Part shown: positions 1 to 6,971 of the stretch, in pieces
How positions within the stretch are numbered: position 1 is the first letter of the stretch
Layout: each line of letters starts with the position of its first letter
Assembly (NCBI GenBank): GCA_964593045.1
Contig: CAZQJQ010000008.1
Location: 1 to 40,742, forward strand
Direction of reading: 5' to 3'
From: JAOAHC01 sp964593045
GTDB taxonomy: Bacteria; Bacillota; Clostridia; TANB77; CAG-465
Length of the DNA stretch: 40,742 nucleotides
The notes under the pieces: generated by a model
The model's input: the letters and a program-made list of their open reading frames with translations, nothing else
Databases searched by the model: none
Told to the model about the DNA's origin: nothing
Program-made: the position numbers and the translations under genes

Positions 1-37
1 ATGTTGGGTGTGAGTTTTTTATTCCTCACCCCAACAT
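1..37. terminator. Imperfect hairpin at window edge
   Basis: A long inverted repeat (ATGTTGGG-GTGAG type arms, one bulged base) with a T-rich loop lies at the very start of the window. It could be a terminator for a unit outside the window. No clear U-tract is visible on either side, so direction and role are uncertain. Confidence 0.35.
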
Positions 38-53
38 TTATTATACAGCCTAA

Positions 54-96
54 AAACTCTCTTGAAACGTTTATTTTAAACACTTCAAGAGAGTTT
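54..96 (-). terminator. Terminator of tRNA-Leu
   Basis: Perfect 13-bp arms at 54-66 and 84-96 (AAACTCTCTTGAA and its complement) lie just downstream of the minus-strand tRNA-Leu, and the transcript continues with a short U-rich run. This fits an intrinsic terminator. Confidence 0.75.
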
Positions 97-101
97 ATCT
101 G

Positions 102-190
102 TGGTGGGAATGATCGGAATCGAACCGATACGAGGTTTAACCCTCGCAGGATTTTAAGTCCTGTGCGTCTGCCAGTTCCGCCACACTCCC
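102..190 (-). tRNA. tRNA-Leu (anticodon UAA)
   Basis: On the minus strand the 89 bases fold as a class II tRNA. The acceptor stem is GGGAGTG with CATTCCC, the D-arm contains AACTGGCAGACGC, and the anticodon stem CAGGA/TCCTG encloses the loop CTTAAAA, which gives anticodon UAA. There is a long variable arm and a T-arm with GGTTCGATTCC, and the CCA end is encoded. It decodes UUA (and UUG), the dominant Leu codon in such an AT-rich genome. Confidence 0.96.
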
Positions 191-203
191 ATGGACAAAA
201 TAT

Positions 204-231
204 ATTATATCATTATTTTAGTAAAAGTCAA
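204..231 (-). promoter_or_regulatory. Sigma-A promoter of tRNA-Leu
   Basis: On the minus strand TTGACT (226-231) and TATAAT (204-209) are separated by 16 bp and lie about 14 bases upstream of the tRNA 5' end. Confidence 0.8.
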
Positions 232-246
232 TCCCTTTTAATCAAA

Positions 247-285
247 AAATATGTTGAGATGTTTAATTTGCATCCCAACATATTT
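247..285 (-). terminator. Terminator of secDF
   Basis: A 15-bp stem with one mismatch (247-261 with 271-285) lies just past the secF stop codon, followed on the minus strand by a run of six Ts. Confidence 0.8.
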
Positions 286-290
286 CATTT

Positions 291-1229
291 CTATTTTTTA
301 CTCTTCACTTTTTTATTTTTATTTGTATTTGATTTTCTCTTATCTAACCATTCTTCAACAATGTACCATAATGATGTGGCAACAAAGACTGATGAGTATG
401 TTCCAACTAGTATTCCTATTACAAGAGGTAATGAGAATTGCTCTAATACAGTTTGGCCATTTACATATGCAAATACATATACTATAAGTATAGCTGTAAC
501 TGTTGATATTGATGTATATATTGTTCTTCTCATTGTTTGCATTATACTACCATTTATTGTATCTCTTAAATTTACTGATTTAGTAATTTTTCTTTTGTTT
601 TCTCTTATTCTATCATATACAATAATTGTATCGTTTATAGAGTACCCAATTATTGTAAGTATAACTGCAACAAATGATGAATTTATAGGAAATTTAAAGA
701 AAGCAAACATCGCTATCATAAATAACGCATCATGTAAAAGTGCAATAACTGCTGTTATAGCTGCCGGCATACCTAAATTTTTAAATCTTATACCTATATA
801 TATTAATAATATAACTATAGCTACTACAAGTGCTGTAATTGCAGAATTTAATAATTCTTTTCCATATGAAGGTTGAACATTTTTAGTTGTTGATTCACCT
901 ATATTTGGAAACTTAATCTTTAATTCTTCTAATACTTTATCTGTTGTTTCATTAGATATTGTATCTGTTGTTATTGATACAGCTCCATCTGAACTAGATA
1001 ATTTTTGAATTATTGGAGTTTGACCAGTTATGTTTTGTACTATATCAGCAACTTTATTGTTATCAAACGCTTCACCTAAATCTACTTGTATATTAGTTCC
1101 ACCTTTAAAATCTATATCAAATACAAAACCTGTTGTAAGTCCATAAATTATTCCTGCTGTTATAATTACAAATGATATAATTAAAAATAAATATCTATGT
1201 TTCATAAAATCTATATGTATATTATTCAT
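291..1229 (-). CDS. secF: Protein translocase subunit SecF
   Basis: SecF is the partner of SecD in the Sec holo-translocon. It uses the proton motive force to help pull exported proteins across the membrane. The 312-residue product has an N-terminal transmembrane helix (about residues 12-32), the family signature VFDIDFKGGTNIQVDL around residues 36-51, a periplasm-side domain, then a cluster of hydrophobic helices with GYSINDTIIVYDRIRE (about 193-208). A Lys/Asn-rich cytosolic tail ends the protein. It starts one base after the secD stop codon, so the two are translationally coupled. SecD and SecF are separate here, unlike the fused SecDF of Bacillus. Confidence 0.96.
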   Translation of the reverse strand: MNNIHIDFMKHRYLFLIISFVIITAGIIYGLTTGFVFDIDFKGGTNIQVDLGEAFDNNKVADIVQNITGQTPIIQKLSSSDGAVSITTDTISNETTDKVLEELKIKFPNIGESTTKNVQPSYGKELLNSAITALVVAIVILLIYIGIRFKNLGMPAAITAVIALLHDALFMIAMFAFFKFPINSSFVAVILTIIGYSINDTIIVYDRIRENKRKITKSVNLRDTINGSIMQTMRRTIYTSISTVTAILIVYVFAYVNGQTVLEQFSLPLVIGILVGTYSSVFVATSLWYIVEEWLDKRKSNTNKNKKVKSKK

Positions 1230-1230
1230 T

Positions 1231-2526
1231 TTACTTTACCTCCTTTTTCATACCAAATAAGAAGGTATTTTTATTTGCAATTGGCAAAAATTGTTTTAAT
1301 ATAAATCTAGTAAGTATAACTGCTGTAAGCATACTTATAAGTACACCAATAGCAAGTACTATACCAAAACCTTTTATTGGACCTACACCAAACAAGTATA
1401 GCAATATTGCAATTATAAATGTAGTAATATTTCCATCTGCTACTGCAGACATTGCCCTTTTAAAACTTCTTTCAAAGGCTTTATTTATTGGAATATTTTG
1501 TTTTAATTCCTCTTTTAATCTCTCAAATATAAGTACATTAGCATCAACAGCCATACCAATTGATAATATAAGTCCCGCTATACCTGGAAGTGTTAAGCTT
1601 ATTCCCGTAGCAGTCATAACAAATATAAGCATTGCTACATATGCAATAAGTGCAATTGAAGCTGTTATACCTGGTAATCTATATGCTACTATCATAAATA
1701 TACAGATTGCTATTATTGTAACAAGCCCTGCATATATACAAACTTCTAATGCTTTTTGACCAATTGAAGGTCCAATATATTCTTTATTTATTACACTTAA
1801 ACTAAATGGTAATGCTCCTGAGTCAATTAACATTGCATATTCTGTTGCTGTAGCTTTCTTTTCAGCATACGTTCCATCTCCCATTGTTATTATTGCTGTT
1901 TCAGATTCAATTTTACTACTTACAGTTGGGTTGGTTATTAATTGATCATCTAAATATATATCAATTGTTTTTCCTATTAAATTCCCTGTAGCTTCAGCAA
2001 ATTTTTTAGACCCTTCTTCACTAAATGTAAGTACAACATGTGGAGATGATATTCCAGTATTATCTACTGCAGAATCACTATATTCTGCTGATTTTATATC
2101 ATCACCCGATAATAAAACATTTCCATCTGGATCTCTAAATTCTATTTTTGCTGTTTTATCAAGTCCTTCTACTGCAGCAAGTGGATCCGCAGAAGTGTCC
2201 TCTTTATTACTTGGTATTTCTATATGTATTTGTTTTGTGCTCAAATCAGTTCTTACCAAATAATCAAAGATATTTTTTGCTTCTAAACGTTTACAAATAA
2301 CAGTTTTTGATTTATCAAGATCTTCTTGTGTTATTTCTTGACCATCTTCTACTTGAGCCTCGTATACAATGGATACTCCTCCACTTATATCAAGCCCTGT
2401 GTTTATTTGTGATGCTTTTTTAATTATTTGTTTTCCGCCTATATTTAAACCAAATATGGTAACATATACTAAAGCGGCAATAACTAAAATAGCAAGTATA
2501 AGTTTAATAATGTTGTCTTTTTTCAA
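1231..2526 (-). CDS. secD: Protein translocase subunit SecD
   Basis: SecD is the larger RND-type subunit of the SecDF translocation motor. The 431 residues begin with one transmembrane helix (about 9-28), then NTGLDISGGVSIVYEA (the conserved D..GG motif), an extracytoplasmic P1-like domain and five C-terminal helices with GMAVDANVLIFERLKEE (about 325-341). This includes the conserved Asp of the proton relay. The start is a TTG at 2526 preceded by GGAGGG. It heads a two-gene operon with secF and has its own promoter at 2552-2580. P1 looks shorter than in E. coli SecD (615 aa), as is usual in Clostridia. Confidence 0.96.
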   Translation of the reverse strand: MKKDNIIKLILAILVIAALVYVTIFGLNIGGKQIIKKASQINTGLDISGGVSIVYEAQVEDGQEITQEDLDKSKTVICKRLEAKNIFDYLVRTDLSTKQIHIEIPSNKEDTSADPLAAVEGLDKTAKIEFRDPDGNVLLSGDDIKSAEYSDSAVDNTGISSPHVVLTFSEEGSKKFAEATGNLIGKTIDIYLDDQLITNPTVSSKIESETAIITMGDGTYAEKKATATEYAMLIDSGALPFSLSVINKEYIGPSIGQKALEVCIYAGLVTIIAICIFMIVAYRLPGITASIALIAYVAMLIFVMTATGISLTLPGIAGLILSIGMAVDANVLIFERLKEELKQNIPINKAFERSFKRAMSAVADGNITTFIIAILLYLFGVGPIKGFGIVLAIGVLISMLTAVILTRFILKQFLPIANKNTFLFGMKKEVK

Positions 2527-2551
2527 GTTAATCCCTCCATTTTACAATGGT

Positions 2552-2580
2552 ATTATACTCTTTTTATACAAATTAGTCAA
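2552..2580 (-). promoter_or_regulatory. Sigma-A promoter of secDF
   Basis: On the minus strand TTGACT (2575-2580), a 17-bp spacer and TATAAT (2552-2557) lie 25 bases before the secD start codon. Confidence 0.82.
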
Positions 2581-2594
2581 TATATATGTAGAAA

Positions 2595-2616
2595 AAAGGG
2601 TGCTAATGCACCCTTT
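2595..2616 (-). terminator. Terminator of the 142-codon orphan
   Basis: A perfect 9-bp stem AAAGGGTGC/GCACCCTTT with a 4-base loop is followed on the minus strand by TTTTTT. It isolates the upstream orphan gene from secDF. Confidence 0.88.
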
Positions 2617-2620
2617 AAAA

Positions 2621-3049
2621 TCATGAAACTCTTTTTATACCTTCAAAAAACTTATCATGTTTCTTATGTTTTCTTGTGTGTATTTTAAGATACACAATCT
2701 CTTCTGTTGTCATGTAATGTTTTCTATCAGAAATGATTTTTTCAATGTTATCTGTTGGTCCTAAGATGTATAACCGAATTTTCTTCCGGCAATTTTTATC
2801 TTCTACTGTTCTCATAATCAAAGATTCTATTTCTTCTACAATATCAAAATCATATATTGAGAAAAGAAGCTTTTTTGCATCTGAAACATCCAAGCACTCA
2901 TCATAAAGAATGTCATACATTTGTGTCATCATACACTCGTAAAGTGCTATTTTCTTACACATTTTGTTAAGATGACGACTGTCTCTCATGCTACTACAAT
3001 AGTTGAATAAAATTTTGGAAAACTCTTTTCTGTACTTACAGTCATACAT
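2621..3049 (-). CDS. Hypothetical protein, 142 aa
   Basis: I do not recognise a family. The product is small, soluble, probably all-helical and charged, with seven cysteines that do not form an obvious zinc motif. It has a Lys/His-rich C-terminus (HTRKHKKHDKFFEG). It forms its own transcription unit: a plausible promoter at 3099-3126, the ribosome site GGGAGAGG before the ATG, and a strong terminator at 2595-2616. Its sequence uses more C and G than its neighbours, a trait shared with the orphan at 6444-6767. This may mean different expression demands or foreign origin. The coding call rests on length, ribosome site and terminator position. Confidence 0.72.
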   Translation of the reverse strand: MYDCKYRKEFSKILFNYCSSMRDSRHLNKMCKKIALYECMMTQMYDILYDECLDVSDAKKLLFSIYDFDIVEEIESLIMRTVEDKNCRKKIRLYILGPTDNIEKIISDRKHYMTTEEIVYLKIHTRKHKKHDKFFEGIKRVS

Positions 3050-3098
3050 AAATACCTCTCCCTTAATTAAGTTTGTTGGTGAATTTTGCTATCCTTAT

Positions 3099-3126
3099 TT
3101 TATAACAAATGAGAAACAATTATCAA
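3099..3126 (-). promoter_or_regulatory. Putative promoter of the 142-codon orphan
   Basis: On the minus strand TTGATA (3121-3126), a 16-bp spacer and TATAAA (3099-3104) lie about 50 bases before the ATG. The match is weaker than at other promoters here. Confidence 0.5.
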
Positions 3127-3149
3127 GTCTTTTTGCAAATTTTGTATAA

Positions 3150-3848
3150 TTAATTTTTTAAGCTATCTCTAAAAGCCTTTTCTTCATCTTTTGCTGTTAT
3201 ATTTATATTACTATTTTCAGTAGTATTTGTAGAAATAGATGATGTAGCACTATTACTCACTTGTTCTTGTACTGACTCTTTTATTTCTTCTTTTTTCTCT
3301 TTTTCTTTTGCCGTATGAACTAATTCATCTACTCTTGCATATACATCATTGACTTCTTTTATGCTATACATAACCATACCATTTTGCCCATCATTTTCCG
3401 CACTAGTATATATTACAATTACTCCTCTGTTATTTAATCTATCCCATATTGTTCTTCTTATCTCAACCTCACGAATATTAGCATATACTATTTTTTTTCT
3501 ATGTTGATTTAAAAAAGTATCTTCAAATGTCATATATGTCTCATAAAAAGTATATCTTGTATTTTTGTATTGCATAATTTGTAATATAAGTAAGATAACT
3601 AATTTAGCAATTAAGAATATAAACAAGAGCAAAAAACCTATATTAAAGAATGAATCAATAGTATCCATTGGGATTTCTATATCACTTGGATTTATAAATG
3701 TAGTTAATTTAAAACTAATTAATAAATATATAAAAAACATAACTAATATTAATATAATGATATTGGTTACTTTTCTTCCTGTTGGCATTGCAAGTTCATA
3801 TATGAATTTATAGTTTGGTGATATTTTATATAATTCTTTTTCTTCCAT
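3150..3848 (-). CDS. Membrane protein with bacterial PH domain
   Basis: The 232 residues show two transmembrane helices (about 27-46 and 70-91). A region of roughly residues 95-170 (NTRYTFYETYMTFED..., then ...YANIREVEIRRTIWDRL and GVIVIYTS) has the pattern of a bacterial PH (YdbS/bPH2-like) domain facing the cytosol. The tail of about 55 residues is rich in Glu, Ser, Thr and Asn and looks disordered. The gene starts 6 bases after the pyrH stop, so it is in the pyrH operon where frr normally sits. The molecular role of such PH proteins is not established. Confidence 0.7.
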   Translation of the reverse strand: MEEKELYKISPNYKFIYELAMPTGRKVTNIIILILVMFFIYLLISFKLTTFINPSDIEIPMDTIDSFFNIGFLLLFIFLIAKLVILLILQIMQYKNTRYTFYETYMTFEDTFLNQHRKKIVYANIREVEIRRTIWDRLNNRGVIVIYTSAENDGQNGMVMYSIKEVNDVYARVDELVHTAKEKEKKEEIKESVQEQVSNSATSSISTNTTENSNINITAKDEEKAFRDSLKN

Positions 3849-3854
3849 ACTTAT

Positions 3855-4565
3855 CTACTCCTCTATTATTGTTCCTATTTTTTCTTTACTTACAGCTTTT
3901 TTTATTGAGTCTTTTTCATTAAGTCCAAATACTATTATAGGTATCATATTTTCCATACACAATGTTATTGCTGTAGCATCCATTACTTGTAATCTTTGGT
4001 TTATACAATCCATATATGTTACTTCATCTAATTTTTTCGCATCCTCATTTGTGCTCGGATCTTTATCATATACTCCATCTATATTTTTAGCAAGTAATAT
4101 TACATCTGCTCCTACTTCTATTGCTCTTAAAGCTGCAGCCGAATCTGTAGTAAAGTATGGATTACCTGTTCCACATGCAAATATTACTATTTTGTTATCT
4201 TCTAAATGTTTTATCGCTCTTCTTCTGATATATGGTTCTGCTATTTGTCTCATTTCTATTGCTGTCATCACTCTTGTTTGCAAACCTCTATGTTCTATCA
4301 TATCTTGTAAAGCCATTGCATTTAAAGTTGTAGCAAGCATTCCCATATAATCTGATGTTGTTCTTTCCATATAGTCTTTTCCATATCTACCTCTCCAAAA
4401 ATTACCTGCCCCTATTACTATAGCAAGTTGTACTCCAGCGTTCTTAACTTCTATTAGCTGATCTACTACTTTTTTTAATTTATCACTGTCTATCCCTCTG
4501 CCATCTTCTTTTCCTATTGCTTCACCGCTTAATTTTATTAATACTCTTTTAAATTTTGGATTCAT
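3855..4565 (-). CDS. pyrH: UMP kinase
   Basis: PyrH phosphorylates UMP to UDP with ATP in pyrimidine nucleotide synthesis and belongs to the amino-acid kinase fold. The 236 residues carry the N-terminal phosphate-binding strand RVLIKLSGEAIG (8-19), VIGAGNFWRG (about 51-60), the nucleotide-binding CGTGNPYFTTDSAA (about 131-144) and LLAKNIDGVYDKDP (about 157-170). Length matches the family. It is transcribed from its own consensus promoter, separated from tsf by a terminator. The usual downstream partner frr is absent and a PH-domain gene follows instead. Confidence 0.97.
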   Translation of the reverse strand: MNPKFKRVLIKLSGEAIGKEDGRGIDSDKLKKVVDQLIEVKNAGVQLAIVIGAGNFWRGRYGKDYMERTTSDYMGMLATTLNAMALQDMIEHRGLQTRVMTAIEMRQIAEPYIRRRAIKHLEDNKIVIFACGTGNPYFTTDSAAALRAIEVGADVILLAKNIDGVYDKDPSTNEDAKKLDEVTYMDCINQRLQVMDATAITLCMENMIPIIVFGLNEKDSIKKAVSKEKIGTIIEE

Positions 4566-4590
4566 GAAAAAACTCCCTTCTTTTTATACA

Positions 4591-4619
4591 ATTATACAAT
4601 ATATAAATATTTATTGCAA
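4591..4619 (-). promoter_or_regulatory. Sigma-A promoter of pyrH
   Basis: On the minus strand TTGCAA (4614-4619), a 17-bp spacer and TATAAT (4591-4596) are followed by the ribosome site AAGGGAG ahead of the pyrH ATG. Confidence 0.75.
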
Positions 4620-4627
4620 CAAAAATA

Positions 4628-4653
4628 TAAAAAAAGATGTGCCTTAGCACATC
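4628..4653 (-). terminator. Terminator of rpsB-tsf
   Basis: A perfect 7-bp stem GATGTGC/GCACATC (4636-4642 and 4647-4653) is followed on the minus strand by seven Ts, 7 bases past the tsf stop codon. Confidence 0.9.
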
Positions 4654-4659
4654 AAACTA

Positions 4660-5307
4660 TTAACCGTTAACTTGTTTCATTACTTCTTCAGCAAAGTTGC
4701 ATTCTTCTTTTTCTATTCCTTCGCCTCTTTCAAATCTTGCAAATCTTCTTATAACTATATTCTCACCGATTTTTGCAATTAATTCTGTAAGTAATTGTCC
4801 TACTGTTATATCAGGATTTTTAACAAATGGTTGCTCAAGTAGACAAATTTCAGCAAAAAATTTATTAATTCTTCCTTCAACCATTTTCTCAACTACTGCT
4901 GCTGGTTTTCCTTCATTTAAAGCTTGAGCTTTAAGAGTTTCCTTTTCAGCTTCAACAACATTAGTCGGTACATCTTCTCTTCTTACATACTTTGGCCCTA
5001 TAGCTGCTATATGCATAGCTATATCTTTAACAAAAGTTTTAAATTCTTCGTTATTTGAAACAAAATCTGTTTCAGAATTTACTTCAACTAAAGCACCGTA
5101 TTTACCATTGTGTACATATGCTTCAACTAGTCCTTCAGATGCAACTCTACCAGCTTTTTTAGCTGCCTTTGCAATTCCTCTTTCTCTTAAAAGTTCAACT
5201 GCTTTATTCATGTCTCCATCTGTCTCAACAAGTACTTTTTTACAGTCCATTATACCTGCATTTGTCATATCTCTTAACTCTTTAACTTGCTCTGCTGTAA
5301 CTGCCAT
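4660..5307 (-). CDS. tsf: Elongation factor Ts
   Basis: EF-Ts is the guanine-nucleotide exchange factor that recycles EF-Tu from GDP to GTP. The 215 residues start with MAVTAEQVKELRDMTNAGIM, a UBA-like N-terminal domain. They continue with DCKKVLVETDGDMNKAVELL and the EF-Tu-contacting NSETDFVSNNEEF (about 77-89). The protein is short compared with E. coli EF-Ts (283 aa) and carries a reduced dimerization region, as in several Firmicutes. It lies 11 bases downstream of rpsB, the classical arrangement, and is followed by a strong terminator. Confidence 0.97.
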   Translation of the reverse strand: MAVTAEQVKELRDMTNAGIMDCKKVLVETDGDMNKAVELLRERGIAKAAKKAGRVASEGLVEAYVHNGKYGALVEVNSETDFVSNNEEFKTFVKDIAMHIAAIGPKYVRREDVPTNVVEAEKETLKAQALNEGKPAAVVEKMVEGRINKFFAEICLLEQPFVKNPDITVGQLLTELIAKIGENIVIRRFARFERGEGIEKEECNFAEEVMKQVNG

Positions 5308-5318
5308 ATATATCCCTC

Positions 5319-6158
5319 CTATTTATTATTTCTATAATCTCTTCTTTTATCATTATTTCTATAATTGTTTTTGTTATTATTTTGTCTTGGTTTTCTTTCT
5401 ATTTTATCTTCACCAACTTGTGCAACTAACTCAGCCATTGTTTCAACTTCTTCAGTTTCTTCAACTTCTTCTAAATTTCCACTTTTTGCTTCTATAACAG
5501 CATCTGCTATTTTACCAGCAATTAATGATACAGCTCTTACAGCATCATCATTTCCAGGTATAACATAATCTACAACACTTGGATCACAATTTGAATCTAG
5601 AAGTCCAATTGTTGGTATATCTAATTTAGCAGCTTCTTTTGCACATATTAATTCTTTTGTTGTATCAACTAAAAATATAAGTGATGGAAGTTTTTCCATT
5701 GTTTTAATTCCGCCAAGATTTGTGTTTAATTTATCCATTTCTTGTCTTAATTTTATAACTTCTTTTTTAGGTAATACTTCAAAAGTACCATCTTGTTCCA
5801 TTTTTTCTAATTCAATAAGTCTTGCTATTCTTTTTTTAATTGTAGAAAAGTTAGTTAATGTTCCACCTAACCATCTACTATTTATGTAGTACATACCACA
5901 TCTTTCTGCTTCTTGTTTTATAGTCTCTTGAATTTGTCTTTTTGTTCCTACAAAAAGAACTAGCCCACCATCAGCAACAACTTTTTTTGTTAAGTTATAT
6001 GCTTCTTGAGCTTTTTTTAATGTTTTTTGCAAGTCTAGTATATATATACCATTTCTTGCTGTGTAAATATATGGAGCCATTTTAGGGTTCCATCTTTTTG
6101 TTTGATGTCCAAAGTGAACACCTGCTTCTAGTAATGATTGCATTGGTATTAATGCCAT
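5319..6158 (-). CDS. rpsB: 30S ribosomal protein S2
   Basis: S2 is the last-assembled protein of the 30S head and interacts with S1 and 16S rRNA. The core shows LLEAGVHFGHQTKRWNPKM (9-27), YIYTARNGIYILDL, the GTLTNFSTIKKRI region and IPTIGLLDSNCDP. A non-conserved tail of about 50 residues follows the core: a Glu-rich stretch and then an Asn/Arg/Lys-rich end (NNNKNNYRNN...). Similar low-complexity tails occur in other low-GC S2 proteins. The gene is preceded by a foldable leader and a consensus promoter, and is co-transcribed with tsf. Confidence 0.97.
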   Translation of the reverse strand: MALIPMQSLLEAGVHFGHQTKRWNPKMAPYIYTARNGIYILDLQKTLKKAQEAYNLTKKVVADGGLVLFVGTKRQIQETIKQEAERCGMYYINSRWLGGTLTNFSTIKKRIARLIELEKMEQDGTFEVLPKKEVIKLRQEMDKLNTNLGGIKTMEKLPSLIFLVDTTKELICAKEAAKLDIPTIGLLDSNCDPSVVDYVIPGNDDAVRAVSLIAGKIADAVIEAKSGNLEEVEETEEVETMAELVAQVGEDKIERKPRQNNNKNNYRNNDKRRDYRNNK

Positions 6159-6184
6159 TTTAAAATTCCTCCTTCTTAAACCTC

Positions 6185-6242
6185 CACGAACTTAAACGCT
6201 TTACTGCGTCCATAATGGAAGAAGCGTAAAACTAGTTTCGTG
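6185..6242 (-). promoter_or_regulatory. Structured rpsB leader (possible S2 autoregulation)
   Basis: In the minus-strand leader an outer stem pairs CACGAA-ACT (6234-6242) with AAGTTCGTG (6185-6193). An inner stem pairs ACGCTT with AAGCGT (6196-6201 with 6222-6227). The element sits between the promoter and the ribosome site (GGAGG around 6170). Ribosomal protein operons are often self-regulated through such leaders, but binding of S2 here is an inference. Confidence 0.55.
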
Positions 6243-6280
6243 TGTGTATTTTGTGTATTTATTTATACACAAGTATGTAT

Positions 6281-6309
6281 ATTATATCATAAAAAAGCCA
6301 GCTAATCAA
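6281..6309 (-). promoter_or_regulatory. Sigma-A promoter of rpsB-tsf
   Basis: On the minus strand TTGATT (6304-6309), a 17-bp spacer and TATAAT (6281-6286) are seen. The -35 box lies inside the loop of the preceding terminator hairpin. Confidence 0.72.
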
Positions 6310-6318
6310 TAGCTGGCT
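6296..6318 (-). terminator. Terminator of the 107-codon orphan
   Basis: A perfect 9-bp stem AGCCAGCTA/TAGCTGGCT with a 5-base loop is followed on the minus strand by TTTTTT. It ends the unit of the 107-codon gene. The roughly 125 bases between this hairpin and the stop codon at 6444 show no reading frame and only a weak ATTCTATTATAGAAT dyad. Confidence 0.85.
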
Positions 6319-6443
6319 TAAATTTTACATACAAAGAATTACATCCCTTAAAAGAGATGGCTCATCGAGTCATTCTATAATAGAATTATCCTCTCCTTCA
6401 TATTAGATTTTTTCTCCTATTTGGATTTTTTGAAATTTCAATA

Positions 6444-6767
6444 TCACGCAACCACACTTTGTTTTTCCAGAAAGTCTTCCATGTAGTCAATGATTTTGGA
6501 AATCACTTCCTTGGGCGTATCAGATCCAGATATAATCGGATCAAAGAACCCATGGTAAATCACCATATGGCTACACAATTCACAAAATTTCGACGGAAGT
6601 TTGCCACACATTTTAGGTGTCCTATCAATATCATCATCTTCCATCCAAGAAACCTTGTCAAGTGACACCCCTGTCACCTTACAATAGATTGCAGTACACA
6701 CCGCTGCATAGGACTTCTTCGGGATTGTTATTATCCCTTTTTCTTCTTTTGTTCCTGCTGTCAACAT
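6444..6767 (-). CDS. Hypothetical protein, 107 aa
   Basis: I do not recognise this protein. The product is soluble, with WMEDDDIDRTPKMCG and FCELCSHMVIYHGFFDP in the middle, where a CxxC and nearby His could bind a metal. It has an acidic helical C-terminus. It is a single-gene unit with a perfect-consensus promoter (6861-6889), a leader of about 85 bases with a dyad, the ribosome site GGAGG, and a strong terminator. Like the orphan at 2621-3049, its coding sequence is visibly richer in G+C than the surrounding housekeeping genes. I infer strong expression or recent acquisition, not a specific function. Confidence 0.7.
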   Translation of the reverse strand: MLTAGTKEEKGIITIPKKSYAAVCTAIYCKVTGVSLDKVSWMEDDDIDRTPKMCGKLPSKFCELCSHMVIYHGFFDPIISGSDTPKEVISKIIDYMEDFLEKQSVVA

Positions 6768-6796
6768 AGTACAAATACCTCCAAATAAAATATTTT

Positions 6797-6816
6797 TTAA
6801 GCGAAAGTTCGCTTAA
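6797..6816. promoter_or_regulatory. 9-bp dyad in leader of the 107-codon orphan
   Basis: The perfect dyad TTAAGCGAA-AG-TTCGCTTAA lies about 40-57 bases downstream of the predicted transcription start and 15 bases upstream of the ribosome site. It could be a repressor operator or an RNA hairpin. There is no U-tract after it on the coding strand, so it is probably not an attenuator. Confidence 0.5.
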
Positions 6817-6860
6817 TTTACTTAATACATTAGTATCTGTGTAACTTTTAAATATAATAT

Positions 6861-6889
6861 ATTATATTATTTTTTTTAAAGTTTGTCAA
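6861..6889 (-). promoter_or_regulatory. Perfect-consensus promoter of the 107-codon orphan
   Basis: On the minus strand TTGACA (6884-6889), exactly 17 bp and TATAAT (6861-6866), with an A/T-rich spacer. This is one of two perfect -35/-10 consensus pairs with 17-bp spacing that I found in the window. Confidence 0.85.
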
Positions 6890-6929
6890 CTTTTTTTGAC
6901 ATTTTAACTTAATTTTACCATAAAATAGC

Positions 6930-6955
6930 AAAAGTACAGTATATACTGTACTTTT
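6930..6955 (-). terminator. Palindromic terminator after ftsH
   Basis: A near-perfect palindrome (AAAAGTACAGTA / TACTGTACTTTT) lies 16 bases past the ftsH stop codon. The U-tract is short, so it may be a weak terminator. Confidence 0.6.
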
Positions 6956-6971
6956 ACTTTATATAAATATA

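Noticed and set aside
1..876. Long plus-strand open frame at the window start
   Set aside because: It overlaps tRNA-Leu and runs antisense to secF, has no ribosome site, and its translation is Ile/Thr/Asn-rich shadow coding.
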